Below are positions 8,194 through 17,487 of a stretch of 37,764 nt of DNA, piece after piece. Position 1 is the first letter of the stretch. The number at the start of each line of letters is the position of its first letter. Below the pieces are notes generated by a model, which was not told the DNA's origin, made no database searches, and saw nothing but the letters and a program-made list of their open reading frames with translations. The position numbers and the translations under genes are program-made. Source of the stretch: an uncultured Ectothiorhodospiraceae bacterium (GTDB lineage: Bacteria > Pseudomonadota > Gammaproteobacteria > Nitrococcales > Nitrococcaceae); contig CAJXKP010000028.1 of the NCBI GenBank assembly GCA_913055565.1, positions 1-37,764 on the forward strand. Direction: 5' to 3'.

Positions 8194-8691
8194 TACCGAA
8201 AGCAGGGCTATCGCTAGGCGGTTTTTCGGGAGTGCTCGCACGCTGGGGTGACCTTGCAGTGGCGAATGGCAGACCACCTTAGGGTTTGGCTCCGGCTTTC
8301 TGGGGCGCTACCCGACTGCTCTAGCGGCCAGATGATAATGACGAGGCCGTTGCCGACGCCGGGCATAAGGCGGGAGTGATCGTTGGAGGTGTTTTCTCGT
8401 CTCATGGCGCCGGCGGGCAAGGTCACGCCCTTGGTTGGTAGCGTCATGGTTTGGCGAGAAAATAGGTGAGAGGCGTGCGCAGGATCGGCTCGGGATGTGG
8501 CCCAGGCGGTTGTAGCAAGAACTCGCACCGGCGCTCGCTCGTGCTATCCGGCCTGGGATTCTTTATTGGTTAGCCCTTGGCGAGCGTTGCTCCAATGTTA
8601 GATTCGACTTCCTATGCGACCTTAAGAGGTTGGTGTAGCAACGCGAGATGCCGGTATTATCCGTGAAAGCGGATGCGATGCTAAGCAATAG
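8194..8691. other. Gap between protease cassette 2 and the gsp operon
   Basis: No supported gene. The first bases continue the block shared with cassette 1 (GAAAGCAGGGCTATC). The promoter of the gsp operon should lie here; the best I can offer is TTGGTG at 8630 and TATTAT at 8655, with a 19-nt spacer that is too long for confidence. An opposite-strand open frame at 8214-8528 has no family features. Confidence 0.3.
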
Positions 8692-9564
8692 GTGGTTGGC
8701 TTGAGTGGGCCTCGTTCGACAACGCACGGCAATGGCTGGCTCGAAGGCTCAGCGCTGACCCTGTCAGGGGCCGCTCTCATTGCCGTTATCGGTTGGCAAA
8801 GTGCCGGCATCACGTGGTCGCTTGTGCCATCGGTGAATGCTGATGGCCAGGCGCCGGCTCAGTCGCCGTCCCTACAATCAGCCAACGGCAGCGGCAAAAC
8901 GGTCGAGGTCGCCACGGATAGCATCGTGTCGCGGCATCTTTTCGGCCGCCCAACCGCCAAGCAAGAGACTAAACAGGCCGCGGCTAACGCCCCGGAAACA
9001 CAACTAGACCTCGAGCTTGCCGGCATCTATTACGAGGCGGGCGGGCAATCCCTGGCCATCATCGATACTGGCGCCGATGGCCGCCGCACCTATCGGACGG
9101 GGGACACCATCCTCGGTAGCGTGCGCATTGAGCGTATTGAGTCGGAGCGCGTCGTCCTTAATCGCGGTGGGCGTCGTGAGGTGCTGCCACTCGAACAGCA
9201 GCAGTTAGCCGGTCTGGGGGATGGGGCTCCCGATACGTCTAGTAGTGACAGCGGCGGCCAAGAAGCCGCGGAGGGCTCGGTCGACCCCCCGGATGCGCTA
9301 ACGGATTTGGTGCGGCCGCTACCCGTGCGTGACGAGGATGGCGGGATTACGGGCTTTCGGTTGCAACCTACAGCCGGATCGGAGCTCTTTGAGGTCACAG
9401 ACCTGAAGGAGGGGGACATTGTGACCGCTGTGGACGGGCAAGCGCTGCGTGGTGGTGCAACCGCACTCCAGGCGCTAGAGCAGTTGCGCGGGAGTACCCG
9501 CGTGACCCTGACGGTTCAGCGAGACGGCCAAGAGCGGGATGTGGCCATTAAGTTAGCTGACTGA
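8692..9564 (+). CDS. gspC: Type II secretion system protein GspC
   Basis: The inner-membrane clamp protein that links the T2SS platform to the secretin. After a short cytoplasmic tail there is one membrane span (about residues 21-45), then a periplasmic homology region (about 100-165, with DLELAGIYYEAGGQSLAIID and GDTILGSVRIERI), an acidic Ser/Gly linker, and a C-terminal PDZ domain (about 200-290, GFRLQPTAGSELFEVTDLKE, then GDIVTAVDG). Length and order match PDZ-type GspC. It is the first gene of the 12-gene operon. GTG 8692 is given; TTG 8701 has a better-placed AGGTGG and may be the real start. Confidence 0.9.
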   Translation: MVGLSGPRSTTHGNGWLEGSALTLSGAALIAVIGWQSAGITWSLVPSVNADGQAPAQSPSLQSANGSGKTVEVATDSIVSRHLFGRPTAKQETKQAAANAPETQLDLELAGIYYEAGGQSLAIIDTGADGRRTYRTGDTILGSVRIERIESERVVLNRGGRREVLPLEQQQLAGLGDGAPDTSSSDSGGQEAAEGSVDPPDALTDLVRPLPVRDEDGGITGFRLQPTAGSELFEVTDLKEGDIVTAVDGQALRGGATALQALEQLRGSTRVTLTVQRDGQERDVAIKLAD

Positions 9565-9588
9565 CACGACTAGGATAAAACTAAGACG

Positions 9589-11541
9589 ATGTCATTTACC
9601 GCACTGAACAATGCCGCCGTACGAATGGGCCGTTTCGTCCAAAACGCTGTCCTAGCCATCGCACTAGCGGCTTGCGCGCCGCTGGCCCTTGCTGAGGAAG
9701 AGGGCGAGTGGATGCTCAATATCGAGGACAAGCCTATCGGCGCATTGATTAATACAATCGCTAAGATCACCGGCCGTAATTTCGTCGTCGACCCCCGGGT
9801 GGAGGCGAAGGTAAGCGTAATATCGCAGCGCCCCATGAAACCGGATCAACTCTATGAGGTGTTCTTATCGATATTGGCGGTTCATGGCTTTGCGGCCGTT
9901 GACGCGGGCGATGTCACGAAGATCGTCCCGGACCCGAATGCCAAGAAACTGGCGGGTTCGGAAGGCGCTGGCGGCGGGGACCAAGTGGTCACACGGGTGA
10001 TTAACGTTAAGAACGTGCCGGTCGCCGAGCTTATCCCGGTGCTGCGACCGCTGGTTCCCGAACAGAGTCATCTAGCCGCCTATCCGCCAACGAACGACAT
10101 TATTATCTCGGATCGCGCCGGCAATATGGAGCGGCTCCGGGGTATCGTTAATCGTATTGATCGTGAGGATGAAGACCTCGTCGAGGTCGTCGAACTCGAG
10201 CATACGACGGCGATCCGCGCGGCGACTACGGTCCGCAAGATGTTCTCGAAGCAGGGCCAAAGGGGTGGCGACAGCAATTTCAAGGTGATCCCCGACCGGC
10301 GGAGTAACAACGTGTTACTCCGCGGCGATAAGCAAGCCCGCATGCGTGCCCGAAAGGTTATCGCTAGCATCGATACTAAGGGCGATGGCGTTGGTGGGGA
10401 TACCAGGGTCGTACGGTTGCGCTACGCCAACGCCGCTGATCTGGTTGAGGTGCTCAAGGGCGTTGCGGGCAACTTGAAGAAAGAAGGGCAAGGCGCGGAA
10501 GGAGAGAAAGCCGACGAGACAATGATTCAAGCGGACGAGGCGACGAATTCGCTGGTTATTAATGCCCCGCCGGAAATCCAAGACGAGTTCGATCGCATCA
10601 TCCAGCGTCTCGACGTTCGGCGGCCGCAGGTCCTTATTGAGGCGGCCATAGCGGAGGTCTCCGCTGATGCAGCCGCTGAGCTCGGGTTCCAGTTCGGGGC
10701 GCTGGATGATGAGGGTAATGGCTTCGTTGGCGGTACGAGCTTCGAGAGCGCGGAGCAGGGCAGCCTCGCTAACGTTATTAATTCCATCTCCAACGATCAG
10801 GCGATTAACCCGGGCTCGGGGCTGTCGGTCGGGGTCGCCGAGCTTGCGGGCGGTACCCGATTCGCGACCTTACTGCGCGCGCTCTCGAGTGACACCGACA
10901 CCAACATACTATCGACACCCTCGCTGACTACCCTGGATAACCAGGAGGCGGAGATCCGCGTCGTTCAAAACGTCCCGTTTGTAACGGGGAGTTTTACGGG
11001 GGCTGGTGAAGGCGACAGCTCCAGCGATCCGTTTCAGACCATTGAGCGCGAGGATGTCGGCATCATTCTCAAGGTGACGCCGCAGATCAATCAGGGCGAT
11101 TCGGTTATGCTCGACCTTGAGCAGGAGGTCTCAAGCGTGACGCAGAGTACGCAGGCCGTCGATTTAATAACGGATAAACGAAGCATTAAAACGCAGGTCC
11201 TGGCCGATGACGGTAATCTCATCATGTTGGGTGGGCTACTTGATGAGCAAACGACGGAGGGCCGGGAGCAGGTGCCGTTGCTGGGTGATATACCGGGCGT
11301 TGGCCGGCTATTCAGCTATCGCAGTTCGTCGAGCAGTAAACGCAATCTCATGCTGTTTCTGCGCCCGCATATCATCAGAAACAGCGAGAGTATGACGCAG
11401 CGGGCGAACGATAATTACGACTACATGCGCTCGCGGCAAATGGCCAACCGTGAAGAGGGTGTCGATCTACTCGACGATACAAGGGCTCCGGCTCTGCCGG
11501 AGCGCAAGCAACCCGAGATACCGGTGCCCTATGGGCGCTAA
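9589..11541 (+). CDS. gspD: Type II secretion system secretin GspD
   Basis: The outer-membrane channel of the T2SS, 650 residues, with a signal peptide ending near LALA (about residue 35). The N0 domain follows (GEWMLNIEDKPIGALINTIA), then N1-N3 repeats including VVELEHTTAIRAATTVRKMF and VVRLRYANAADLVEVLKGVA. The secretin core contains VPFVTGSF, IEREDVGIILKVTPQIN, LDLEQEVSSV and VPLLGDIPGVGRLFSYRS, then NLMLFLRPHII. This is a normal GspD length, with a short C-terminal tail that may hold a pilotin-binding segment. It sits 24 nt after gspC. No pilotin or GspAB gene is visible nearby; the Sel1 lipoprotein after gspN is an untested candidate accessory. Confidence 0.96.
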   Translation: MSFTALNNAAVRMGRFVQNAVLAIALAACAPLALAEEEGEWMLNIEDKPIGALINTIAKITGRNFVVDPRVEAKVSVISQRPMKPDQLYEVFLSILAVHGFAAVDAGDVTKIVPDPNAKKLAGSEGAGGGDQVVTRVINVKNVPVAELIPVLRPLVPEQSHLAAYPPTNDIIISDRAGNMERLRGIVNRIDREDEDLVEVVELEHTTAIRAATTVRKMFSKQGQRGGDSNFKVIPDRRSNNVLLRGDKQARMRARKVIASIDTKGDGVGGDTRVVRLRYANAADLVEVLKGVAGNLKKEGQGAEGEKADETMIQADEATNSLVINAPPEIQDEFDRIIQRLDVRRPQVLIEAAIAEVSADAAAELGFQFGALDDEGNGFVGGTSFESAEQGSLANVINSISNDQAINPGSGLSVGVAELAGGTRFATLLRALSSDTDTNILSTPSLTTLDNQEAEIRVVQNVPFVTGSFTGAGEGDSSSDPFQTIEREDVGIILKVTPQINQGDSVMLDLEQEVSSVTQSTQAVDLITDKRSIKTQVLADDGNLIMLGGLLDEQTTEGREQVPLLGDIPGVGRLFSYRSSSSSKRNLMLFLRPHIIRNSESMTQRANDNYDYMRSRQMANREEGVDLLDDTRAPALPERKQPEIPVPYGR

Positions 11542-11559
11542 GCGCGGAGGCGCGAGCTA

Positions 11560-13095
11560 ATGGCTGACGCTGATAACGCCATACTGCGTTACGACGAGCG
11601 CAACGACGAGGAGCCGGTCGGCGGGCAGATCTCGTTCGGCTTCGCGCGCCGGCATGGGGTGCTCGTCAGCGACGACGGCGATGATGAGGCCGTTACGATT
11701 GGCCATCGCGCCGACACGCCGATTCATATCCTGGCGGAGCTGCGCCGCCATCTGGCCAAGCCAGTGGCGCTGGAGCAGCTCTCGGATGAGGTCTTCGACC
11801 AACGCCTGCGCGAGGTCTACGAGACCCAGAGTGGCCAGGCGATGCAGGCTATGGAGGAGATCAGCGAGGCGGATGATCTGGCCTCGATCGCGGACTCCAT
11901 GCCCGAGCCCGAGGATCTGCTCGAGAGCGAAGACGATGCCCCGATCATCCGCCTGATTAATGCGCTGCTCACCGAAGCCGTCCAGCAGGATGCCTCGGAT
12001 ATCCATGTGGAGCCCTTCGAGGCGAGGTTGGCGGTTCGCTTTCGGATCGACGGGGTGTTGCGTGAGCTCCTGCAGCCGCCGCGCTCCATGGCGCCGCTGC
12101 TCGTCTCCCGTATTAAAGTGATGGCGCGCCTTGATATTGCCGAGAAGCGCATCCCGCAGGACGGCCGCATCTCGCTACGCGTGGCGGGCCGGCCGATCGA
12201 TGTCCGGGTCTCCACGCTGCCGGGGGGGAGCGGTGAACGGGTCGTCATGCGTTTGCTCGACAAGCAAACCGGCCGACTCGAGTTGCAACACCTGGGGATG
12301 CCGGAACAGCTGCGGCGCCGTTGTGATGAGATCATCCATAAGCCCCATGGCATCTTCCTGGTAACCGGGCCGACAGGCTCGGGCAAGAGCACGAGCCTCT
12401 ATGGCGCGCTTAATCGCCTCAATGACCGTAGTCGCAACATCCTGACGGTCGAGGATCCCATCGAGTACTACGTCGACGGCATCGGCCAGACTCAGGTCAA
12501 CACCAAGGTCGATATGACATTCGCCCGCGGGCTCCGGGCCATCCTGCGCCAAGACCCCGATACGGTGATGATCGGCGAGGTGCGCGACCTGGAAACCGCG
12601 GAGATCGCCGTCCAGGCGTCGCTGACGGGGCATTTGGTGCTGTCGACTCTACATACCAACACGGCCGTCGGGGCCGTGACGCGTTTACGCGACATGGGCG
12701 TCGAGCCCTACTTGTTGTCTTCCAGCCTAGTGGGGGTGCTAGCCCAGCGACTGATTCGGCGCTTGTGTGCGCACTGCTGTGAGCCCTACGAGGCAACCGC
12801 GGACGAGCGCGAGATCCTCGGTATCGATGGTGGTGACCAGTCGCAAACGCTCTATCGCGCGGTTGGCTGTGAGCACTGCAACCAAATGGGTTACCGCGGC
12901 CGCAGCGGGCTCTTCGAGCTCCTCCAGGTCGACGACACCATGCGTCAGCTCATCCACGACGGTGCGGGTGAGCAGGCGCTCGAAGCCCACGGGCGGCAGT
13001 ACAGCGATAGCCTTCGCCAGGATGGGCTGCGTCGCGTTCTTGAGGGCGTGACGACGCTCGAAGAGGTGCTGCGCGTCAGCACCGAGGACATCTGA
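11560..13095 (+). CDS. gspE: Type II secretion system ATPase GspE
   Basis: The cytoplasmic hexameric ATPase driving pseudopilus assembly, 511 residues. The Walker A motif is GPTGSGKS (270-277), with an Asp box around ILTVEDPIEYYVDG, Walker B-region RQDPDTVMIGEVRDLETAEI and His box TGHLVLSTLHTNTA. A zinc-binding tetracysteine motif is present at Cys403-x2-Cys406 and Cys437-x2-Cys440. The N-terminal domain (1-120) binds GspL in known systems. GGAGG lies 9 nt before the ATG. All key motifs are intact. Confidence 0.96.
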   Translation: MADADNAILRYDERNDEEPVGGQISFGFARRHGVLVSDDGDDEAVTIGHRADTPIHILAELRRHLAKPVALEQLSDEVFDQRLREVYETQSGQAMQAMEEISEADDLASIADSMPEPEDLLESEDDAPIIRLINALLTEAVQQDASDIHVEPFEARLAVRFRIDGVLRELLQPPRSMAPLLVSRIKVMARLDIAEKRIPQDGRISLRVAGRPIDVRVSTLPGGSGERVVMRLLDKQTGRLELQHLGMPEQLRRRCDEIIHKPHGIFLVTGPTGSGKSTSLYGALNRLNDRSRNILTVEDPIEYYVDGIGQTQVNTKVDMTFARGLRAILRQDPDTVMIGEVRDLETAEIAVQASLTGHLVLSTLHTNTAVGAVTRLRDMGVEPYLLSSSLVGVLAQRLIRRLCAHCCEPYEATADEREILGIDGGDQSQTLYRAVGCEHCNQMGYRGRSGLFELLQVDDTMRQLIHDGAGEQALEAHGRQYSDSLRQDGLRRVLEGVTTLEEVLRVSTEDI

Positions 13096-13113
13096 TAAAG
13101 AGGGTGCAGCGGG

Positions 13114-14334
13114 ATGCCGGCATTCGAGTACGCAGCACTCGACAGTAACGGTAGGGAACAAAAGGGTGTTGTCGAGGGCGATTCGCCGCGCGGCGTCCGT
13201 CAACAGCTCCGCGACGGCGGCTGGTTTCCGCTGGAGGTGACGGAGGTCGCGGCGCGCCGGGCCTCGCAGGCGAGCGGGGGTGGGCGCAATAGTCAGCGCC
13301 GCGCGAGTACCAAGGATTTGACCCTGTTTACGCGGCAGTTATCCACGCTGCTGGCCGCGAGCATGCCGCTCGAGGAGGCACTGGGCGCCGTCTCCCGCCA
13401 AACGGAAAAGAAGGCCATGCGCGCGATCGCGACCGGTGTGCGCGCCCATGTCCTTGAGGGGCGCAGCCTGGCGGATGGCATGGGGGCCTTCCCCCGAGCC
13501 TTCCCGGAACTCTATCGGGCGACGGTCGAGGCCGGCGAGCAGACGGGGCATCTCGACCGGGTGCTTGAGCGCCTGGCTGATTATACGGAACGCCGCCACC
13601 AGCTCATGCAGACCGTGGTGCAGGCCCTGGTCTACCCGGCGTTGCTGCTGATCGTCTCCATCGCCGTGGTCGTTGCGCTACTCACCTACGTGGTCCCGAA
13701 AGTAACGCGCGTATTCGAGGATACCGGTCAGGAGCTGCCGGCCATGACCAAGGGACTGATCGGGCTCAGTGAGTTCCTGCGCGTTACCGGTCCCTATCTC
13801 GCTATGGGGCTGCTGGGCGGCATTGTTGCGCTAGCGTTGGCCATGCGCGTAACGCGGTTTCGGCGGACGATGCATCGCCTATTACTGATGCTGCCACTAG
13901 TCGGGTGGTTCGTGCGCGGGCTCAACGCCGCGCGTTTCGCCCGCACCCTGGCCATCCTCGCTGGCAGCGGCGTGCAGGTACTCGATGCCTTGCGTATCGG
14001 TGCTAGCGTTATCGCCAACCTGCCCATGCGCGAGGCCGTTACGGAGGCGTCCTCGCGCATCCGCGAGGGCACCGCGATAAGCGCGGCCTTGGAGCGCAGT
14101 GCGCAGTTCCCGCCGATGATGGTGCACCTCATCGCTAGCGGCGAGGGCAGTGGCCGGCTAGCCGATATGCTTGAGCGCGCCGCGAATAACCAGGAACGAG
14201 AGGTCGAGAGCACCACCTCCGTGATGGTTAGCATCCTTGGGCCGCTCGCGGTCTTGCTCATGGGTGTTGTGGTCCTGGCGATCGTGATCGCTATGCTGCA
14301 ACCTATTTTCGATATGAACTCAATGGCCCTGTAG
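13114..14334 (+). CDS. gspF: Type II secretion system inner-membrane platform protein GspF
   Basis: A 406-residue polytopic platform protein starting MPAFEYAALDSNGREQKGVV, the typical GspF opening. Two T2SSF domains are visible: residues about 70-195 (FTRQLSTLLAASMPLEEAL, EAGEQTGHLDRVLERLADY) and about 273-400 (FARTLAILAGSGVQVLDAL, IASGEGSGRLADMLERAA). Three membrane spans lie near 170-195, 220-245 and 370-395. It starts 18 nt after gspE. Confidence 0.95.
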   Translation: MPAFEYAALDSNGREQKGVVEGDSPRGVRQQLRDGGWFPLEVTEVAARRASQASGGGRNSQRRASTKDLTLFTRQLSTLLAASMPLEEALGAVSRQTEKKAMRAIATGVRAHVLEGRSLADGMGAFPRAFPELYRATVEAGEQTGHLDRVLERLADYTERRHQLMQTVVQALVYPALLLIVSIAVVVALLTYVVPKVTRVFEDTGQELPAMTKGLIGLSEFLRVTGPYLAMGLLGGIVALALAMRVTRFRRTMHRLLLMLPLVGWFVRGLNAARFARTLAILAGSGVQVLDALRIGASVIANLPMREAVTEASSRIREGTAISAALERSAQFPPMMVHLIASGEGSGRLADMLERAANNQEREVESTTSVMVSILGPLAVLLMGVVVLAIVIAMLQPIFDMNSMAL

Positions 14335-14353
14335 CGACGAGGATAATTATCCA

Positions 14354-14830
14354 ATGCGCTTGCAAAGAACCAGCACACGCTATGCGGAACGCGGCTTCAC
14401 CCTACTGGAAATAATGGTGGTGGTGGTGATCTTAAGTATCTTGGCTACGTTCGTCGTTCAAAATCTAGCAGGCGCGCCGGAGAAGGCGCGGACCACGAAA
14501 GCGGAATCGGATATTCGCACGCTGGAATCAGCCATCGAGCGCTATAAGCTCGATAACGCCCGGTATCCGACCACGGAGCAGGGGCTCAAGGCTCTGGTCG
14601 AAAAGCCGCGGGCCGCGCCGGAACCGAACAACTGGAAGCGCTACATCAAGGAATTGCCCGAGGATCCCTGGGGTCAGCCGTATCGGTACCTTGGTCCCCG
14701 TGATACGGACGGCCGGCCGCGTATATTCACCCTGGGTCGCGATAATCAGAAGGGTGGCGAAGGGCCGGATCAGGATATTAGCAACATCGACAGCGACACC
14801 GAGCGCAGTGGCGAGCAACTGCCGCGATGA
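14354..14830 (+). CDS. gspG: Major pseudopilin GspG
   Basis: A 158-residue major pseudopilin. The leader MRLQRTSTRYAERG is cut by prepilin peptidase before FTLLEIMVVVVILSILATFV, with Glu at mature position 5 (Glu19). The C-terminal domain has the usual TTEQGLKALVEKP, DPWGQPYRY and an Asp-rich end near GPDQDISNID that forms the calcium site in known GspG proteins. No prepilin peptidase gene (gspO/pilD) is in the window, so it must be elsewhere. The end overlaps gspH by ATGA. Confidence 0.96.
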   Translation: MRLQRTSTRYAERGFTLLEIMVVVVILSILATFVVQNLAGAPEKARTTKAESDIRTLESAIERYKLDNARYPTTEQGLKALVEKPRAAPEPNNWKRYIKELPEDPWGQPYRYLGPRDTDGRPRIFTLGRDNQKGGEGPDQDISNIDSDTERSGEQLPR

Positions 14831-15345
14831 CTCGAATACCGGCAGATCGGGGCCGCGGGTTCACGCTCATCGAGATCCTGGTGGTGATCGTCATGATCGG
14901 CGTGATTACGACGATGGCGACGCTATCGCTCACTAGCGGCGGCGCGACTGAACTCCAGCGCGAGGTGGAGCGGCTGCAGGGGACGCTGCAGCTAGCCGCC
15001 GATGAGGCCGTCATGCGTGCGACCCCTATCGGGCTCGCACTCGAGCGCAACGGCTATCGATTCCTGCGCTTCGAGAGTAAGCAAGCGCCGGGAAAGTGGT
15101 CCGCGATGGGAAACCATCGCGCGCTTCGACCCCATGAGACAGCGGAGGGTATTTCGATGCGGCTTGCTAGTCAGGGACAGCGCGACTCGAGTGGCAGCGA
15201 TGATACCGCTCGCCCCGATATCGTCATCCGCCCGAGCGGCGTCTTTAGCGCCTTCGAGTTAACGGTCCGTGACGAGCGAATTAATGAACAGTTGGTCATT
15301 ACGGCCGACGGTGGTGGACGCCTTTGGCGCGAGCGCGATGACTAA
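14827..15345 (+). CDS. gspH: Minor pseudopilin GspH
   Basis: A 172-residue minor pseudopilin: leader MTRIPADRGRG, then FTLIEILVVIVMIGVITTMA with Glu16 as mature Glu5. The globular part contains RLQGTLQLAADEAVMRATPI and GLALERNGYRFLRF, typical of the GspH/FimT family. It overlaps gspG by 4 nt and gspI by 8 nt. Confidence 0.92.
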   Translation: MTRIPADRGRGFTLIEILVVIVMIGVITTMATLSLTSGGATELQREVERLQGTLQLAADEAVMRATPIGLALERNGYRFLRFESKQAPGKWSAMGNHRALRPHETAEGISMRLASQGQRDSSGSDDTARPDIVIRPSGVFSAFELTVRDERINEQLVITADGGGRLWRERDD

Positions 15346-15721
15346 CCGCGGTTTCACGCTAATCGAGGTGCTGGTTGCACTCGTTGTGGTAACCATCGGG
15401 CTTACGGCCGTGGTCCAGAGCGTGGCGCGCTCGGTGAACGACACCACCGCCCTGCGCGAGAAGACGTTCGCGACCTGGATCGCGACCAACGTCATTGCTG
15501 AGTACCAGGTGACGGATCGCTGGGAAACGGGTCAATTCCGCGACGAGCGTCGGTTTGCTGGGTCCGATTGGCCGGTAGGTATCCGGATTCGTCCCGCCGA
15601 AATCGAGGCCTTGGGTAATGGCATCCGGCGTATCGAGGTGACGGTCTACGCCCCGGGGAATCGCCAGCGTTCCGTTAGCGTCGTTGACGGTCGACTCAAG
15701 CGGCCGGAGACGTCCCGATGA
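15338..15721 (+). CDS. gspI: Minor pseudopilin GspI
   Basis: Start chosen at ATG 15338, inside the end of gspH, because it gives the very short leader MTNRG ahead of FTLIEVLVALVVVTIGLTAV and a protein of 127 residues, the usual size. The frame is open to 15269, but that extension is only antecedent sequence. The globular part contains ATWIATNVIAEYQV, like the family W-x-A-x-N block. GspI, J, H and K form the pseudopilus tip; gspJ follows with an ATGA overlap. Confidence 0.92.
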   Translation: MTNRGFTLIEVLVALVVVTIGLTAVVQSVARSVNDTTALREKTFATWIATNVIAEYQVTDRWETGQFRDERRFAGSDWPVGIRIRPAEIEALGNGIRRIEVTVYAPGNRQRSVSVVDGRLKRPETSR

Positions 15722-16329
15722 GCGGTTCTGGCGGCCAGGTAGGTCGGGCCGGCAGGCAAGGCTTTACCCTGATCGAGCTGCTGGTGGCCGTCACCGTTTT
15801 TGCGGTTATCGCGGCGGCGATGTTCGTCGCCCTCAACGAGGTATTGCGCAGCGCCGCGGCGAGTCGCGCCGAGTTGGAGCGGCTCGCGGCCCTGCAACGT
15901 AGTTTGACCATTATGGGTGAGGATTTTCGCCAAGCGGCACGGCGCCCTAGCCGCGACCGCTTCGGCGACACCATGGCGGCACTGGCCGTACGTAACGATT
16001 CGCTCCATCTAACGCGTAGCGGCTATCGAAGTCTCGCTGATCAGCGCGCTAGTAACCTTCGCCATATCGCCTACGAGCTCGATGATGACGGACAGCTATT
16101 GCGGCATCGTTGGCCCCGAGTAGACCGCAGCCGGGAATCCGAACCGGCGACACAAACCATGCTCAATGATGTCAATGACATGACCCTGCGCTACCGCTAC
16201 GAGGGCGAGTGGCTAGACCAATGGCCGCCCTCGGACCAATCGGAGGATGAGCCCTGGCCACGCGCGATCTCGATTCGCCTGGATACTGAGGATTATGGCG
16301 CGGTTAACCGCACATTCACATTGCCCTGA
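15718..16329 (+). CDS. gspJ: Minor pseudopilin GspJ
   Basis: A 203-residue tip pseudopilin: leader ending GRQG (residue 15), then FTLIELLVAVTVFAVIAAAM with Glu20. Family-typical RSLTIMGEDFRQAARRP follows, as do LRHIAYELDDDGQLLRHRWP and a late LRYRYEGEWLDQWPP block. It overlaps the likely start of gspK. Confidence 0.93.
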   Translation: MSGSGGQVGRAGRQGFTLIELLVAVTVFAVIAAAMFVALNEVLRSAAASRAELERLAALQRSLTIMGEDFRQAARRPSRDRFGDTMAALAVRNDSLHLTRSGYRSLADQRASNLRHIAYELDDDGQLLRHRWPRVDRSRESEPATQTMLNDVNDMTLRYRYEGEWLDQWPPSDQSEDEPWPRAISIRLDTEDYGAVNRTFTLP

Positions 16330-17440
16330 CGGCTATGGTCCGCCGCTACGTCAACGAGGTGTGGCTCTGATCGCTAGCTTGGCGGTGCTCGCCATCGCCG
16401 TGACCACGGCCACGGGGATCGCCTACCAGGTGCACTTGAACATGCGACGAGCCCAGAACGTGGTCGGCAGCGAGCGTGCCTGGCAGTACGCCTTCAGCGC
16501 GGAGAAGGCCGCGATGGCAATCCTCGCGCGCGATAGCGAGAACAGCGATATCGATTACCGGGAGGCGGGCATCGAAACTGAACCTTGGTTCACCAAGCAG
16601 CCAGTCGTTCGCCAGCTCCCCGGTAACACCGAGTTGATGTTCGCGGTCACCGATCTGCAGGCGCGCTTTAATCTGAATATCGTGGATGGCAGTGGGCCAT
16701 CCGACAGCGCACAGGGCGAAGGCGGGGAAGAGGAATCGGGATCGCTAGGTCCAGCCCTTGACCAGTTCGAGCGTCTGATGAGCCGGGCGTCGGTTCCGAC
16801 GGACGGCGAGTCGGTCGCCACGGCCCTCGCCGATTGGATCGATAGCGACCGTAAGGTCCGCTTTCCAGGAGGCGCCGAGGATGACCACTACAGCCGCCTC
16901 GATGTACCCCACCGCGCCGCGAACACCGCTATGGTCAGCCCAACAGAGATCAAGCGCATCAAAGGCTTGGAGGGTGACAGCCTGAGACCCTTTTGGAATG
17001 CCCTCTGTCCGCATGTGACCGCTCTTCCCGACGACGCCGCGGCGGTCAACGTGAACACCGCATCGGCCGAGGTGCTAGCGAGCCTAGCGGCGTCCGTGCA
17101 AATGGATGATGCGGAGCAGGCGGTAGCGCAGCGCGAGGATAACGCCTATAGCAGTGTGGATGATTTCCTTGAGCGCAATCGCGCCTTCAACGTGCCTGAG
17201 CTGGCCAATAATCGGCTCGCCGTCGCCAGTGAGTACTTTTTGTTGCATGCACGTATTAGCCGCCCGCGATCCCAGTTCCATCTCTATAGCGTGATCCACC
17301 GGCCGGCCGGTTCGAACGCCGATGGCGGACCGCGCGTTATCCGTCGCTCGCGCGTACCGCCTCACCTGATGGGTGGGCGCGATGATGCGAGCGATGGCGA
17401 ACAAGCGCAGCCATGTATTGGCGCACGCTTGAATTTTTAG
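16295..17440 (+). CDS. gspK: Minor pseudopilin GspK
   Basis: The largest tip pseudopilin, 381 residues from ATG 16295, giving a 22-residue leader ending LRQRG before VALIASLAVLAIAVTTATG. The frame is open to 16247, but this start is closest to the leader and sits just after GAGGA. GspK normally lacks Glu5, as here. The globular domain has DLQARFNLNIVDG and ALADWIDSD, then a helix-hairpin-helix-like VNVNTASAEVLASL followed by DDFLERNRAF, all characteristic. The start overlaps gspJ by 35 nt. Exact start uncertain. Confidence 0.9.
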   Translation: MARLTAHSHCPDGYGPPLRQRGVALIASLAVLAIAVTTATGIAYQVHLNMRRAQNVVGSERAWQYAFSAEKAAMAILARDSENSDIDYREAGIETEPWFTKQPVVRQLPGNTELMFAVTDLQARFNLNIVDGSGPSDSAQGEGGEEESGSLGPALDQFERLMSRASVPTDGESVATALADWIDSDRKVRFPGGAEDDHYSRLDVPHRAANTAMVSPTEIKRIKGLEGDSLRPFWNALCPHVTALPDDAAAVNVNTASAEVLASLAASVQMDDAEQAVAQREDNAYSSVDDFLERNRAFNVPELANNRLAVASEYFLLHARISRPRSQFHLYSVIHRPAGSNADGGPRVIRRSRVPPHLMGGRDDASDGEQAQPCIGARLNF

Positions 17441-17487
17441 CAACCATAGTGCCCCTCGGCGGCGCTAGGACCTGAGTCGGTATTTCT

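Noticed and set aside
8214-8528. Minus-strand open frame before gspC
   Set aside because: No ribosome binding site, no family motif, and overlaps the region expected to hold the gsp promoter.
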